From Arthrobacter sp. CAN_C5 (lineage in GTDB: Bacteria; Actinomycetota; Actinomycetes; Actinomycetales; Micrococcaceae): a stretch of 64,000 bases of DNA. The stretch is from NCBI RefSeq assembly GCF_017875735.1, contig NZ_JAGGMZ010000001.1, positions 3,224,001 through 3,288,000 of the forward strand, in the 5' to 3' direction. Positions 17,222-25,574 of the stretch are shown one piece after another (position 1 is the first letter of the stretch; each line of letters starts with the position of its first letter). The notes under the pieces are model-generated. The model saw nothing but the letters and a program-made list of their open reading frames with translations, had not been told where the DNA came from and made no database searches. The translations under genes and the position numbers were made by a program.

Positions 17222-17850
17222 TCGGCGACGGCTGCCGCGAGATCCAGGTACCGCCGCGCACGCTGCCGTAACGCGGCGAGGTCCCCGCCGGACGCCGAGT
17301 CCCCGATAAGAGGTGAACCCACTCCGACAGCGACTGCGCCGCGCGCCAGATAGTCGGCTGCGGCTGCCTCGTCCACCCCACCAACTGGCACAACCGGGAT
17401 GCTCGGGAAGGGGTCGCGCAGCGCGGAGAGATACCGGGGTCCGCCGAGCGAAGCGGGAAAGAGTTTGATGCCGGTAGCGCCCTGATCCATCGCCGAGTAC
17501 ACCTCAGTGGGGGTCAGCGCTCCGGCAATGACGGGGAGGTGAAGCCGCACGGCGGCCGCCACCGATGCTGACACCGCTGGCGTGACAATGAACTGGCCCC
17601 CAGCAGCAGCAACCCGCTCGACGTCGTCAGCGGTCAGCACGGTGCCGGCTCCGACAGTCGCCCGCTCCCCCACCTCCTGGCGGATAGCGGCGATGACAGC
17701 GACGGCGTCCGGGGTGTTAAGGGACACCTCGAGAAAGCTGACCCCCTCGTCAACCAAGGCCACGGCGGCACGGATGGAGGCGTCGCGGTCGGTACCGCGA
17801 ATGATGGCCAGCAGGCGGTCTTCGGTGAGTCCGGCGAGGAAGTCAGACAC
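17218..17850 (-). CDS. eda: 2-keto-3-deoxy-6-phosphogluconate aldolase
   Basis: 210 residues, the family length. KDPG/KHG aldolase fold with the Schiff-base Lys in TGIKLFPAS and the general Glu in FLEVSLNT. Cleaves KDPG (or the galactonate equivalent) to pyruvate and glyceraldehyde 3-phosphate. Located between galactonate dehydratase and KDG kinase genes and overlapping the kinase start by four bases. The reactions of this operon therefore reach central metabolism without other genes. Start ATG has AAGGACA upstream. Confidence 0.9.
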   Translation of the reverse strand: MSDFLAGLTEDRLLAIIRGTDRDASIRAAVALVDEGVSFLEVSLNTPDAVAVIAAIRQEVGERATVGAGTVLTADDVERVAAAGGQFIVTPAVSASVAAAVRLHLPVIAGALTPTEVYSAMDQGATGIKLFPASLGGPRYLSALRDPFPSIPVVPVGGVDEAAAADYLARGAVAVGVGSPLIGDSASGGDLAALRQRARRYLDLAAAVAE

Positions 17851-17883
17851 AGGTTGTCCTTTCGTAGTACTGGAAGGTCGGCT

Positions 17884-19029
17884 CTACCACTCGGCGTAGG
17901 AACCGTCGGCGTGCCGCCACATGGGTGAGCGCCAGGCGTGGCCGCTTTTATCCACCCGGCGGACGGCGGCCTCGTCGATCTCGATCCCCAGCCCTGGACC
18001 AGTGAGGCGCTCCACATGACCGTCCACGAACCTGAGTGGAGTTTTGTCGAGGACGTAGTCGAGCACCTCGGCCCCCTGGTTGTAGTGGATGCCGATGCTC
18101 TGTTCCTGGATCAGGAAGTTGGTGGTGGCGAAGCCCACCTGCAGGCAGGCGGCGAGCGCCAACGGTCCGAGCGGGCAGTGGGGCGCTAGCTGGACATCGT
18201 AGATTTCCGCCAGTGTTGCAATCTTCCGGACCTCGGTGATCCCGCCGGCGTGTGAAAGGTCCGGCTGCGCGACGGCGATCCCGGCCTGGAGCACCGGCAG
18301 GAACTCCTGCCGGTTGTACAGCCGTTCCCCGGTGGCGATGGGAATGCTGGTGGAGCTGGCGAGTCCGCCGATCAGGTGCGAGTTCTCCGGCACCGTCGGC
18401 TCCTCGAGAAAGAACGGGTGCAACGGTTCGAGCAGCGGCGCCACCCGGCGGGTGTTGGCGAGAGTGAATCGGCCGTGAAAGTCGACGGCGACATCGCGGT
18501 GCGGGCCGAGGACCTCCCTGGCTGCGGCGACGCGCTCCACGACGGCATCGATTTCGGCGACGCTGCCGAGCGGGCTCATCCGGCCGCTGGCGTTCATCTT
18601 CACTGCGGTGAGCCCCACCTCAAGTTGGGCGGCAATGGAGTCGGCCACCTCGGCGGGCTCGTCGCCGCCAACCCAGCCGTACATCCGGATCCGGTCGCGG
18701 ACGTGTCCGCCGAGCAACTGGTGCACCGGCACGCCGAGGGACTTTCCGGCGATGTCCCAGAGCGCCTGGTCCAGGCCGGCCACTGCGCTGGCAAGAATGG
18801 CGCCGCCGCGGTAGAAAGACCCTTTGGTCATGACCTGCCAGTGGTCCTCGATCCGCAGTGGGTCGGCGCCGATCAGCAGTTCAGAAAGTTGCTCGACGGC
18901 GGTGCGAACCGTCTCGGACCGCCCCTCAATTACCGGCTCACCCCACCCGACGATCCCGCTGTCTGTCTCCACCCTCACAAAGAGCCATCGCGGGGGAACG
19001 AGGAAGGTTTCGATCCTGCTAATGCGCAT
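17884..19029 (-). CDS. dgoD: D-galactonate dehydratase (enolase superfamily)
   Basis: 381 residues. Metal ligands Asp (VDFHGR), Glu (FFLEEP) and Glu (ATGERLYNRQEF) are present. The His in VDFHGR and the His in LAPHCPLGP are the acid/base pair of galactonate dehydratases. The enzyme dehydrates D-galactonate to 2-dehydro-3-deoxygalactonate. The start overlaps the end of the gluconokinase gene by 11 bases. The close match of all four active-site segments makes this assignment firmer than that of the ManD-group enzyme, although related acid sugars are possible. Confidence 0.87.
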   Translation of the reverse strand: MRISRIETFLVPPRWLFVRVETDSGIVGWGEPVIEGRSETVRTAVEQLSELLIGADPLRIEDHWQVMTKGSFYRGGAILASAVAGLDQALWDIAGKSLGVPVHQLLGGHVRDRIRMYGWVGGDEPAEVADSIAAQLEVGLTAVKMNASGRMSPLGSVAEIDAVVERVAAAREVLGPHRDVAVDFHGRFTLANTRRVAPLLEPLHPFFLEEPTVPENSHLIGGLASSTSIPIATGERLYNRQEFLPVLQAGIAVAQPDLSHAGGITEVRKIATLAEIYDVQLAPHCPLGPLALAACLQVGFATTNFLIQEQSIGIHYNQGAEVLDYVLDKTPLRFVDGHVERLTGPGLGIEIDEAAVRRVDKSGHAWRSPMWRHADGSYAEW

Positions 19030-19543
19030 GAATATTGCTTTCGGTCAGGTACGCGACAACATTGTCAACCATTGCCTGCGGCGGGAGGGAAATGTCGATG
19101 GTCAGCCCACGTTCGTCGTCGCCCAGGGTCTGCAGGCTCTCGTACTGGGAGGCGAGCAGCGACGGCGGCATGTACTCGTGCTCGCGTGCCGAGATCCGCG
19201 CGGCCACCAGCTCCATGGTCCCGTGTGGGTGGACCACCACCAGCTCCGGCACATGGCCCCTCAGCAGGTCTCGATAGGCCAGCTTCAGGGCAGAGCAGGC
19301 GACGACGACGCCGGCCTGGCGGCCCTGCGCAAGCACGTTGCCCACGGTGTGCAGCCATGGCAGCCGGTTATCGTCGGTCAGCGGCGTGCCGGCCGACATG
19401 AGCGCCTTGTTGTCATCAGGGTGGAGATCGTCGCCGTCAATGAACCTGACACCTAGACGCTGCGCAAGCAGGGCCCCGACGGTGCTTTTGCCAGAGCCCT
19501 GCACCCCCATAACCACGATCGGAGGGGAGGTTGAGTATGCCAT
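19019..19543 (-). CDS. gntK: gluconokinase
   Basis: 174 residues. P-loop GVQGSGKST near residues 14-22, then DGDDLHP and PLTDDNRLPWL, both characteristic of GntK-type gluconokinases. Phosphorylates D-gluconate to 6-phosphogluconate, giving this operon a second exit into the pentose phosphate or Entner-Doudoroff route. Lies directly behind the second permease gene (3-base gap) and overlaps dgoD. Confidence 0.9.
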   Translation of the reverse strand: MAYSTSPPIVVMGVQGSGKSTVGALLAQRLGVRFIDGDDLHPDDNKALMSAGTPLTDDNRLPWLHTVGNVLAQGRQAGVVVACSALKLAYRDLLRGHVPELVVVHPHGTMELVAARISAREHEYMPPSLLASQYESLQTLGDDERGLTIDISLPPQAMVDNVVAYLTESNIHAH

Positions 19544-19546
19544 GAC

Positions 19547-20434
19547 CTAGCCTTTGGTCGCGCCGGCGGTCAGGCCGGAAACTATGTACTTCTGAGTGAA
19601 TAGGGCGATCACCATGATCGGGATGGTGACCACCACCGAGGCTGCCATCAGCCCTCCCCAGTCGATGCTGGCGTAGGCCACGAAGTTGAAGATGGCCACG
19701 GGCAGCGTCTTCGTCTCGGCGCCGGAAAGCACCAGGGCGAACATGAAGTTGTTCCACGAGAAGATAAACGCCAGGATTCCGGCGGTGGCTACACCTCCGA
19801 CGGAGAGGGGCAGGGTGATCCGCAGGAACGCGCCGATATGGGTGAGTCCATCTACTCGGGCCGCCTCTTCCAGTTCCAGCGGCATCGAATCGTAGTAGGA
19901 CATCATGATGTAAACGATCAGAGGCAGGGCCACGAACATGTGCGAGAGGATTAGCACCCCGTACCCGCCCACCAGCGACAGGTTGGAGAAAACGTAGTAC
20001 CAGGGCACCAGCAGGCTGACTCCGGGGATGATGCGGGCCATCAGCACCACTACTGCCGAGCGACGCATAGCAAACCGGCTCATCGAGTAGGCGGCCGGGA
20101 CCCCGATGATCAGGGACAGCGCGGTCGAAGCGAAGGCCACCCAGAAGCTGTTGAAGACGAACGAAAAGTAGTTGTTGCGGCCCAGCACCGTCTCGTAGTT
20201 GGCGGTGGTGGGGCTGAAGATCAGGGTTTTGCCGGCGTCGTAGATGTCCACGTTGGTCTTCAGCGACGCCAGGAACATCCAGACCAGTGGGGCAATGAAG
20301 GCCAGGACAACGAGCGTCAGAGCGACGATGCGGAAGATCTTGTAGCCCTGCCTGCGCAGTGGCTTCTTCCGCCGGGCGGGAATGCCGGCGGGCTTGGTAC
20401 TGCCCTGGGTGAGGTTGGGAGCGATTGTGCTCAT
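19547..20434 (-). CDS. carbohydrate ABC transporter permease (MalG type)
   Basis: 295 residues, six predicted membrane helices. The EAA loop, which contacts the ATPase, reads ELEEAARVDGLTHIGAFLRITLP, with the conserved EAA...G pattern; the last residues are GLTAGATKG, typical of CUT1 MalG-type permeases. Lies three bases downstream of the other permease gene. Forms the membrane channel with it for the binding protein encoded upstream. Confidence 0.92.
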   Translation of the reverse strand: MSTIAPNLTQGSTKPAGIPARRKKPLRRQGYKIFRIVALTLVVLAFIAPLVWMFLASLKTNVDIYDAGKTLIFSPTTANYETVLGRNNYFSFVFNSFWVAFASTALSLIIGVPAAYSMSRFAMRRSAVVVLMARIIPGVSLLVPWYYVFSNLSLVGGYGVLILSHMFVALPLIVYIMMSYYDSMPLELEEAARVDGLTHIGAFLRITLPLSVGGVATAGILAFIFSWNNFMFALVLSGAETKTLPVAIFNFVAYASIDWGGLMAASVVVTIPIMVIALFTQKYIVSGLTAGATKG

Positions 20435-20437
20435 GTG

Positions 20438-21385
20438 CTACACGTCCTTCCGGCGCCGGGTCAGGACCCACATTGCCGCGATGATGATGAGGAAGAAGAT
20501 GATCAGGACGGTTGAGGACAGCCCGTAGTCGTTGTAGTCGAAGCTGAGCCCGTAGGCGTAGATATTCAGCGTTTCCACCTCGTTGAAGGATCCGCCGCCG
20601 CGGCCCTTGGTGGCGTACAGCAGGTCGAAGGTCTTCAGCGCGTCGATGCTGCGCAGCAGGACCGCAACAATGATGGTCGGCATCAGCAGCGGGACGGTGA
20701 CGTAGCGGAAGCGCTGCCAGGCGTTGGCGCCGTCGATCCGGGCCGCTTCGTCAGGTTCCTCGGATAGCGAGGTGAGTCCCGCGAGCAGGATAATGACCAC
20801 CATCGGGGTCCACTGCCAGATGTCAATGAAGATCACCGTGGGCAATGCCGTCGACTGGCCGGACAGCCACGGCTGAGCCGGAATGCCCACGAAGGCCAGG
20901 ACCTGGTTGGCGAAGCCGATGTTCGGGTCGAAGATCAGCCGCCACATCATGCCGACGGCAACGGGGGTGGCTACCAGGGGCAGGAGGATGGCTACCCGGA
21001 CCCATTTCTCACCCTTGAAGGGTCGCCACAGCAGGAGGGCGATGCACATGCCGAGAATCATCTGGACGGCGAGCGCCACCGAGGTGAAGGCGAAGGTGCG
21101 CCCCACGGCAGGCCAGAAGCGGTCAGTGTCGGCGAGCACTTCGGCGTAGTTGGCGAATCCGATGAAGTCGGATTCCGCACGCACCGACCCGGAGGAATCG
21201 GTGAGGCTCAGATACATGGTCCAGCCGAGCGGGAAGATGATCAGGATGCCAACAAAGATCATTGCCGGTGCGGCGAACAACCATTTTCGGTGGTTGTTCG
21301 CCCAGTCGGAGTAGGTCTTGTAGCGGGTGTTCCCCGGCCTGCGATCCTTCGGCGGGTTTGTCCTCGGTGGGGAGGCGACAGTCAT
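20438..21385 (-). CDS. carbohydrate ABC transporter permease (MalF type)
   Basis: About 315 residues, six membrane helices; the EAA loop reads EEPDEAARIDGANAWQRFRYVTVP. An N-terminal cytoplasmic tail (PPKDRRPGN...) precedes helix 1 at FAAPAMIFVGILI. ATG 21385 is preferred, with AAGGAC upstream; the frame continues to 21475 but that extension carries no ribosome site. Pairs with the MalG-type permease. Separated from the binding protein gene by 176 bases that contain a strong hairpin. Confidence 0.9.
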   Translation of the reverse strand: MTVASPPRTNPPKDRRPGNTRYKTYSDWANNHRKWLFAAPAMIFVGILIIFPLGWTMYLSLTDSSGSVRAESDFIGFANYAEVLADTDRFWPAVGRTFAFTSVALAVQMILGMCIALLLWRPFKGEKWVRVAILLPLVATPVAVGMMWRLIFDPNIGFANQVLAFVGIPAQPWLSGQSTALPTVIFIDIWQWTPMVVIILLAGLTSLSEEPDEAARIDGANAWQRFRYVTVPLLMPTIIVAVLLRSIDALKTFDLLYATKGRGGGSFNEVETLNIYAYGLSFDYNDYGLSSTVLIIFFLIIIAAMWVLTRRRKDV

Positions 21386-21487
21386 GGTCAACGTCCTTGT
21401 TGCAGGAGGTGCAGTGGTTGCATTCTTGGTGGGGTGGAGCGCGTGCGAGGGGATACTGAGCCCAGTTGTCGTCACGGGCCGGTGGTT

Positions 21488-21524
21488 GCGCCGCCCGGCG
21501 GAGTCTTAGTCCACCGGGCGGCGC
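21488..21524 (-). terminator. intra-operon hairpin between binding protein and permease genes
   Basis: A GC-rich stem of 14 bp with one mismatch (21488-21501 with 21511-21524) and a 9-base loop sits between the binding-protein stop and the permease start. No T tract follows. In ABC operons such hairpins commonly lower downstream expression or protect the 3' end of the binding-protein message, so that more binding protein is made than permease (known for malE-malF; inferred here). Confidence 0.65.
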
Positions 21525-21561
21525 CGCATCGCGGGGCGGCTAAAGGAGCCGCCGTCAAACG

Positions 21562-22851
21562 CTATTCGCGTTCGTCGTCTAGGAACGACTGGAAGGATTC
21601 GCTGGCCGCGTCAGCGGCGGCATCGACGTCGCCGCCGGTGATGCCGATGACAAGTGGGTCACCAACGATTTCCCGGGCTTCAGCCACGTTGATTACGAGC
21701 GGGCGGTCGTAGCCCACGCCGTTCTCGGCGCTTGATTCGATTGCTGCTACGAGGTCCTCAGGGTAGGTCGCGGTGCCTTCAGGGTCGGCCCAGACCGAGG
21801 TGCGGGGACCTGGTACGCCTGCCTGCTGGATCTCGAGAACCATTTCCTTGCTGGTGGCCCATTCGATGAACTTCCAGGCGTTGTCCTGGTTGTTGGACGC
21901 CTCGTTGATACCGAGACCCCACGAGGGAACGTTGTAGGGCTTGGAACCGGCGGGGCCGGCAGGCAATGGAGCGAAGCCAACATTATCGGCGACCTGGGAG
22001 TTGGCCGGGTCGGTGGCGTTCTGGTAGAGGCTGTCAGCCTCGGTATAGAAGGCTGCACCACCCTGCGTGAAGATGGCCATCGCCTCGGGCCAGCTCATGT
22101 CGGTGCTGACATTCTCCGGACCGTATTCGTTGATCATGCGGCCGTAATACGCGTAGGCTTCCTTCGCTTCAGGCGACGCGACGGCTGAGTTGCCCTCTTC
22201 GTCGATAAAGTCGCCGCCGAAGCTGTAGAGGAAGCTGGAGAACTGGGTGACTGCCGGTGACTTGCCGGTGCGGGCAACAAATCCTGCAACATCGGGGTTC
22301 TCTTCACTGATCTGCTGGGCAGCCGCTTCAAGTTCCTCGAGGGTCTCGGGGACCTCGAGGCCGGCAGCCTCGAGGAGGTCGGTGCGGTAGTAGAGCACCT
22401 CTCGTTCGGTAATGGTCGGAATTCCGACCACCTTGTCCTCGAATGTCGTCGAGTCCACGGGGCCGCTCTGGAAATCAGACCATTCCCACTCGGAGTTGGA
22501 TTCGACGCGTTCGGTCAGGTCCGCCAGATAGCCGTTCTGGGCGAACAGCTTGCCCTCCTGCAGTGGGCGATACATCATGACGTCGATCTCATCGGTGCCA
22601 GCGTTGAGCTGAACGTTATACTGCGCCGAGAGCTGATCCTCGCCGAGTTGGGTGAGGTCAACCGTCAGGCCGGTCTCTTCCTCAAATTCGGGGATGGCCT
22701 CGATGATTTTCTCGGTCCATACGTGGTTGGCGAGGGTGACGCGCAGAGTGTCGGAAGCTTCGTCGCCGCCACCTCCGCCGCATGCTGCAAGGGTTCCTCC
22801 AAGCAATGCCGTGACCGCCAGTCCGGCTACCCGCATAGTTTTGCGCTGCAC
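21562..22851 (-). CDS. extracellular sugar/sugar-acid-binding lipoprotein
   Basis: About 429 residues. The N terminus has a basic stretch, a hydrophobic core and the lipobox LAAC, so it is a lipoprotein anchored outside the membrane. The body (TLRVTLANHVWTEKIIEAIPEFEEETG) is a cluster 1 solute-binding protein of the MalE type. The start is GTG 22851 with GGAG six bases upstream; an in-frame extension to 23037 would overlap the divergent regulator. First gene of the sugar-acid operon. Ligand is probably a hexonate or a sugar oxidised or hydrolysed to one. Confidence 0.9.
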   Translation of the reverse strand: MQRKTMRVAGLAVTALLGGTLAACGGGGGDEASDTLRVTLANHVWTEKIIEAIPEFEEETGLTVDLTQLGEDQLSAQYNVQLNAGTDEIDVMMYRPLQEGKLFAQNGYLADLTERVESNSEWEWSDFQSGPVDSTTFEDKVVGIPTITEREVLYYRTDLLEAAGLEVPETLEELEAAAQQISEENPDVAGFVARTGKSPAVTQFSSFLYSFGGDFIDEEGNSAVASPEAKEAYAYYGRMINEYGPENVSTDMSWPEAMAIFTQGGAAFYTEADSLYQNATDPANSQVADNVGFAPLPAGPAGSKPYNVPSWGLGINEASNNQDNAWKFIEWATSKEMVLEIQQAGVPGPRTSVWADPEGTATYPEDLVAAIESSAENGVGYDRPLVINVAEAREIVGDPLVIGITGGDVDAAADAASESFQSFLDDERE

Positions 22852-22906
22852 TGTTGCTCCAGTTCTCTTCGTTGAGGACACCCGTATTGACCGGGGCCAG
22901 GAGTAG

Positions 22907-22955
22907 ATGATCGGTTTACATCTGCTATAAACCAAGATAGTAGTGACAAAGATCA
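22907..22955. promoter_or_regulatory. candidate operator of the sugar-acid regulator
   Basis: The divergent intergenic region contains GGTTTA (22913-22918) and TAAACC (22928-22933), an inverted repeat with a 9-base spacer. It is flanked by an outer pair, ATGATC (22907-22912) and GATCAT (22950-22955). The position, 56 to 75 bases before the GTG of the binding-protein gene and facing the GntR gene, suits an operator for the GntR regulator. No experiment supports it. Confidence 0.5.
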
Positions 22956-23007
22956 TACTTAAGCAACCCCACTGCCGAAATGGGATGCTCTTGGTACGCT
23001 TCATTCC

Positions 23008-23763
23008 ATGCAGCCCACCGACCCGCTTCCCTCTCATGCCGTGTCATCCGGCGCTGTGTCATCCGGGTTGCACGCCTCGGTCATCGACCAGATGGGACTG
23101 GCAATCGGGGCAGGCGAGTGGGCGGCCGGATCAGTGATGCGAATCGAGGAACTGGAGGGCCGCTACGGCGTGTCCCGCTCCGTCATCCGCGAAGTGCTCC
23201 GGGTACTGGCGTCGATGGGCATGGTCGAGTCCCGACGCCGCGTGGGCGTGCAGGTGCTGCCCGCCACCGAATGGAACCTCTACGATCGCCAGGTCATCCG
23301 GTGGCGGCTGGCTTCGCCCGGTCGGGTAGCCCAGCTGCGGTCGCTCACGGAACTGCGCACAGCCATCGAGCCGCAGGCGGCCAAGCTAGCGGCAATGCGG
23401 GCACCCCTAGCCGACGCCAGCGAGCTGATGGGCTTGGCCGGGAAGTTATGGGCAGCCGGCCAGGACGGTGATACCGAGCTATTCCTTACCCTCGACATTC
23501 AGTTCCACCGCCTGGTCCTGTCGAGCTCCGGAAACGAAATGTTCGGCAAACTCAACTCCCTGGTCGCCGAGGTGCTCACCGGCCGGACCCACTACGGTCT
23601 GATGCCCGAACACCCGCACGAGGAAGCCCTGCAGCTGCACGTTGATGTCGCCAGCGCCATTCAGCGCGGCAACCCGGTGGACGCCCACCACTCGATGCTC
23701 GCCATTATGGAACGGGCGATGACCGAGATGAGCACCCTTTGGAATGAGGCGGCCCACAAGTAA
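23008..23763 (+). CDS. GntR/FadR-family regulator, DgoR-like
   Basis: 251 residues. N-terminal winged helix-turn-helix (LEGRYGVSRSVIREVLRVLASMGMVESRRRVG) followed by the linker WNLYDRQVIRWRL, characteristic of galactonate/gluconate regulators of the DgoR group. A C-terminal FCD ligand-binding domain carries Asp and His metal ligands (DIQFHR, and LQLHVDVASAI). Divergent from the sugar-acid ABC operon, which it probably represses until a sugar acid binds. A tandem pair of VSSGAVSSG repeats at the N terminus precedes the domain. Confidence 0.87.
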   Translation: MQPTDPLPSHAVSSGAVSSGLHASVIDQMGLAIGAGEWAAGSVMRIEELEGRYGVSRSVIREVLRVLASMGMVESRRRVGVQVLPATEWNLYDRQVIRWRLASPGRVAQLRSLTELRTAIEPQAAKLAAMRAPLADASELMGLAGKLWAAGQDGDTELFLTLDIQFHRLVLSSSGNEMFGKLNSLVAEVLTGRTHYGLMPEHPHEEALQLHVDVASAIQRGNPVDAHHSMLAIMERAMTEMSTLWNEAAHK

Positions 23764-23845
23764 CCCGGTTGATTCAGGGCTGAGCTCCGCGCACGACCCT
23801 GTAGCCTTGAGCTACTAAACAGTCGACTTACTATCGGAGGCCGTA

Positions 23846-24085
23846 GTGAACATCAAAGACGTAACGTGGAATGACGAAGCTCGCGAGAAGATCCTGTCGG
23901 ACGCGGACAAGGCACTGCAGGAGGCTGTCAAGGAAGCCGCTAACAACCACGCAGACAGTGAGAGGGACGAGATCTACAAGTTCCTGTTCGAAAAGCTGCA
24001 GCCCCAGTTCGTCGATTTCAAGCCGGGGCCAGACTTGGGTAAGTACGCAGATGCCATCGCCGCGGGTGAGCTGGCTCCCGAGTAA
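23846..24085 (+). CDS. small acidic conserved hypothetical protein
   Basis: 79 residues, helical, charged, no membrane segment. The GTG start at 23846 has GGAGG six bases upstream, a strong ribosome site. The stop lies six bases before the FAH-family gene, so the two are probably one transcript. Residues 50-65 (KLQPQFVDFKPGPDLG) are the most structured-looking part. No family recognised; translation is well supported. Confidence 0.65.
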   Translation: MNIKDVTWNDEAREKILSDADKALQEAVKEAANNHADSERDEIYKFLFEKLQPQFVDFKPGPDLGKYADAIAAGELAPE

Positions 24086-24091
24086 CTATCG

Positions 24092-24943
24092 ATGGAACTG
24101 ATGCGGTGGGGTGAGTCTGGCCACGAAATCCCGGTGGTGCGCCAGGACGGCACGGTGTACGACTTGCGCGCCCTCACCGCCGATATCACCGGGCCCTTCC
24201 TGAGGGATGGCGGGATCGGGCGGGTCCGTGATGCGCTGGGAGCAGGCGAGCTGCCGGAGCTCTCCGGGGCCACGTCCCTTCGGGTGGGTGCACCCTTGGC
24301 GAACATTGGCGCCGTCGTCTGCGTCGGCCAGAACTATGCGGCGCATGCCGCCGAAACCGGCGATCTGCCACCGGCCGCTCCCATCATCTTCTTCAAGCAC
24401 CCCAACACCGTGGTGGGACCGAACGACGACGTCGTCATCCCGCCGGGCGCGCAGAAGGTGGATTGGGAGGTGGAACTGGCGGTCGTGATCGGCCGACGTG
24501 CCTCCTACCTGGACAGCACCGAGGAGGCGCTGGCGTGCATCGCCGGGTTCACCATCAGCAACGACGTTTCCGAACGGGACTACCAGATTGGCCATTCCGG
24601 CGGGCAGTGGTCCAAGGGCAAGTGCGCTCCCACCTTCAATCCGATGGGACCCGCGCTGGTGCCAGCCAAAGAGGTCGCTGACCCGCAGGCGCTTCGGCTG
24701 TATTCGAGCGTAAACGGCGAGGCTCGGCAGGATTCCACCACAGCAGACATGGTGTTCAGCGTCGCGGAGATCATCCGCGACCTGTCCCAGTACATGACCC
24801 TGGATCCGGGAGATGTGGTGAACACCGGCACCCCGGAGGGCGTCGCGCTCTCCGGCCGGTTCCCCTACCTGGCCGCGGGCGACGTTGTCACGATAGGTAT
24901 TGAAGGCCTCGGCGAGCAGGTCCAGCGCATTATCAACTCCTGA
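24092..24943 (+). CDS. fumarylacetoacetate hydrolase family protein
   Basis: 283 residues. FAH fold: VCVGQNYAAHA, then IIFFKHPNTVVGPND, metal-binding Glu in DWEVELAVVIG and Asp in ISNDVSERD, and the NTGTPEGVA loop. Members hydrolyse or decarboxylate beta-diketo acids or enolic acids using magnesium or manganese; examples are acylpyruvases and diketo-deoxy-sugar-acid hydrolases. Proximity to the sugar-acid operon suggests a diketo acid derived from a deoxy sugar acid, but this is inference. Follows the small 79-residue gene by six bases. Confidence 0.85.
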   Translation: MELMRWGESGHEIPVVRQDGTVYDLRALTADITGPFLRDGGIGRVRDALGAGELPELSGATSLRVGAPLANIGAVVCVGQNYAAHAAETGDLPPAAPIIFFKHPNTVVGPNDDVVIPPGAQKVDWEVELAVVIGRRASYLDSTEEALACIAGFTISNDVSERDYQIGHSGGQWSKGKCAPTFNPMGPALVPAKEVADPQALRLYSSVNGEARQDSTTADMVFSVAEIIRDLSQYMTLDPGDVVNTGTPEGVALSGRFPYLAAGDVVTIGIEGLGEQVQRIINS

Positions 24944-25027
24944 GTTTTCCGCCGAAACAGTCTCTCCAGGCGTAAAATCGGCGTTACAACGCACTTCTGG
25001 TTGCCGCGTTAGTCAAGGAGGACTGTG

Positions 25028-25537
25028 ATGGAAAGAAACGCGGAGGATCCACATGTAGTCGTCGGCGTCGACGGTTCTGGACCTTCCATCCTCGCCCTGC
25101 GTCTGGCCGCGAAACTGGCTCCAGCGCTCGGATCCGAAATACACGCAATCGCGTGTTGGGATTATCCGAAAATGTACGAAGAATATCTTCTTCCGGATAT
25201 GACCATCTTTGAAAAAGGTGCACGCAAACGCCTCGACGAGGCAATCCACGAAGCGTTTGGCGACGAGCCGCCTCCCGGCTTCACCAGCTCCACTGTCCGG
25301 GGCCACGCCCCAACCCGTCTGGTCGAGGCCGGAGCCAAAGCACAAATGCTGCTGGTCGGTCGACGCGGCCATGGAGGCCTGCGGGGCTTGCATCTGGGAT
25401 CAGCGAGCAATGCCTGCGTAGCCCGTGCAGTGTGTCCGGTCGTGGTGGTGCATGAAGACGGACAGACGGAGCCTCACCACCGTTGGCGCGACCGCTACCG
25501 CGAGAACCGCCCCCTGGAGCCCTATGACCTGATCTGA
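25028..25537 (+). CDS. universal stress protein (UspA family)
   Basis: 169 residues, one Usp domain. VVVGVDGSGPS opens the fold. The ATP-binding pattern G-x2-G-x9-G-S is present in VGRRGHGGLRGLHLGSAS. The ATG at 25028 has AAGGAGG six bases upstream; a GTG one codon earlier is too close. A C-terminal Arg-rich tail of about 20 residues follows VVVVHED. ATP-binding Usp proteins are linked to dormancy and stress survival in actinobacteria. Confidence 0.9.
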   Translation: MERNAEDPHVVVGVDGSGPSILALRLAAKLAPALGSEIHAIACWDYPKMYEEYLLPDMTIFEKGARKRLDEAIHEAFGDEPPPGFTSSTVRGHAPTRLVEAGAKAQMLLVGRRGHGGLRGLHLGSASNACVARAVCPVVVVHEDGQTEPHHRWRDRYRENRPLEPYDLI

Positions 25538-25574
25538 CAGCAACACGGGAAGCCGACCAGCCGTCGTCATGATG

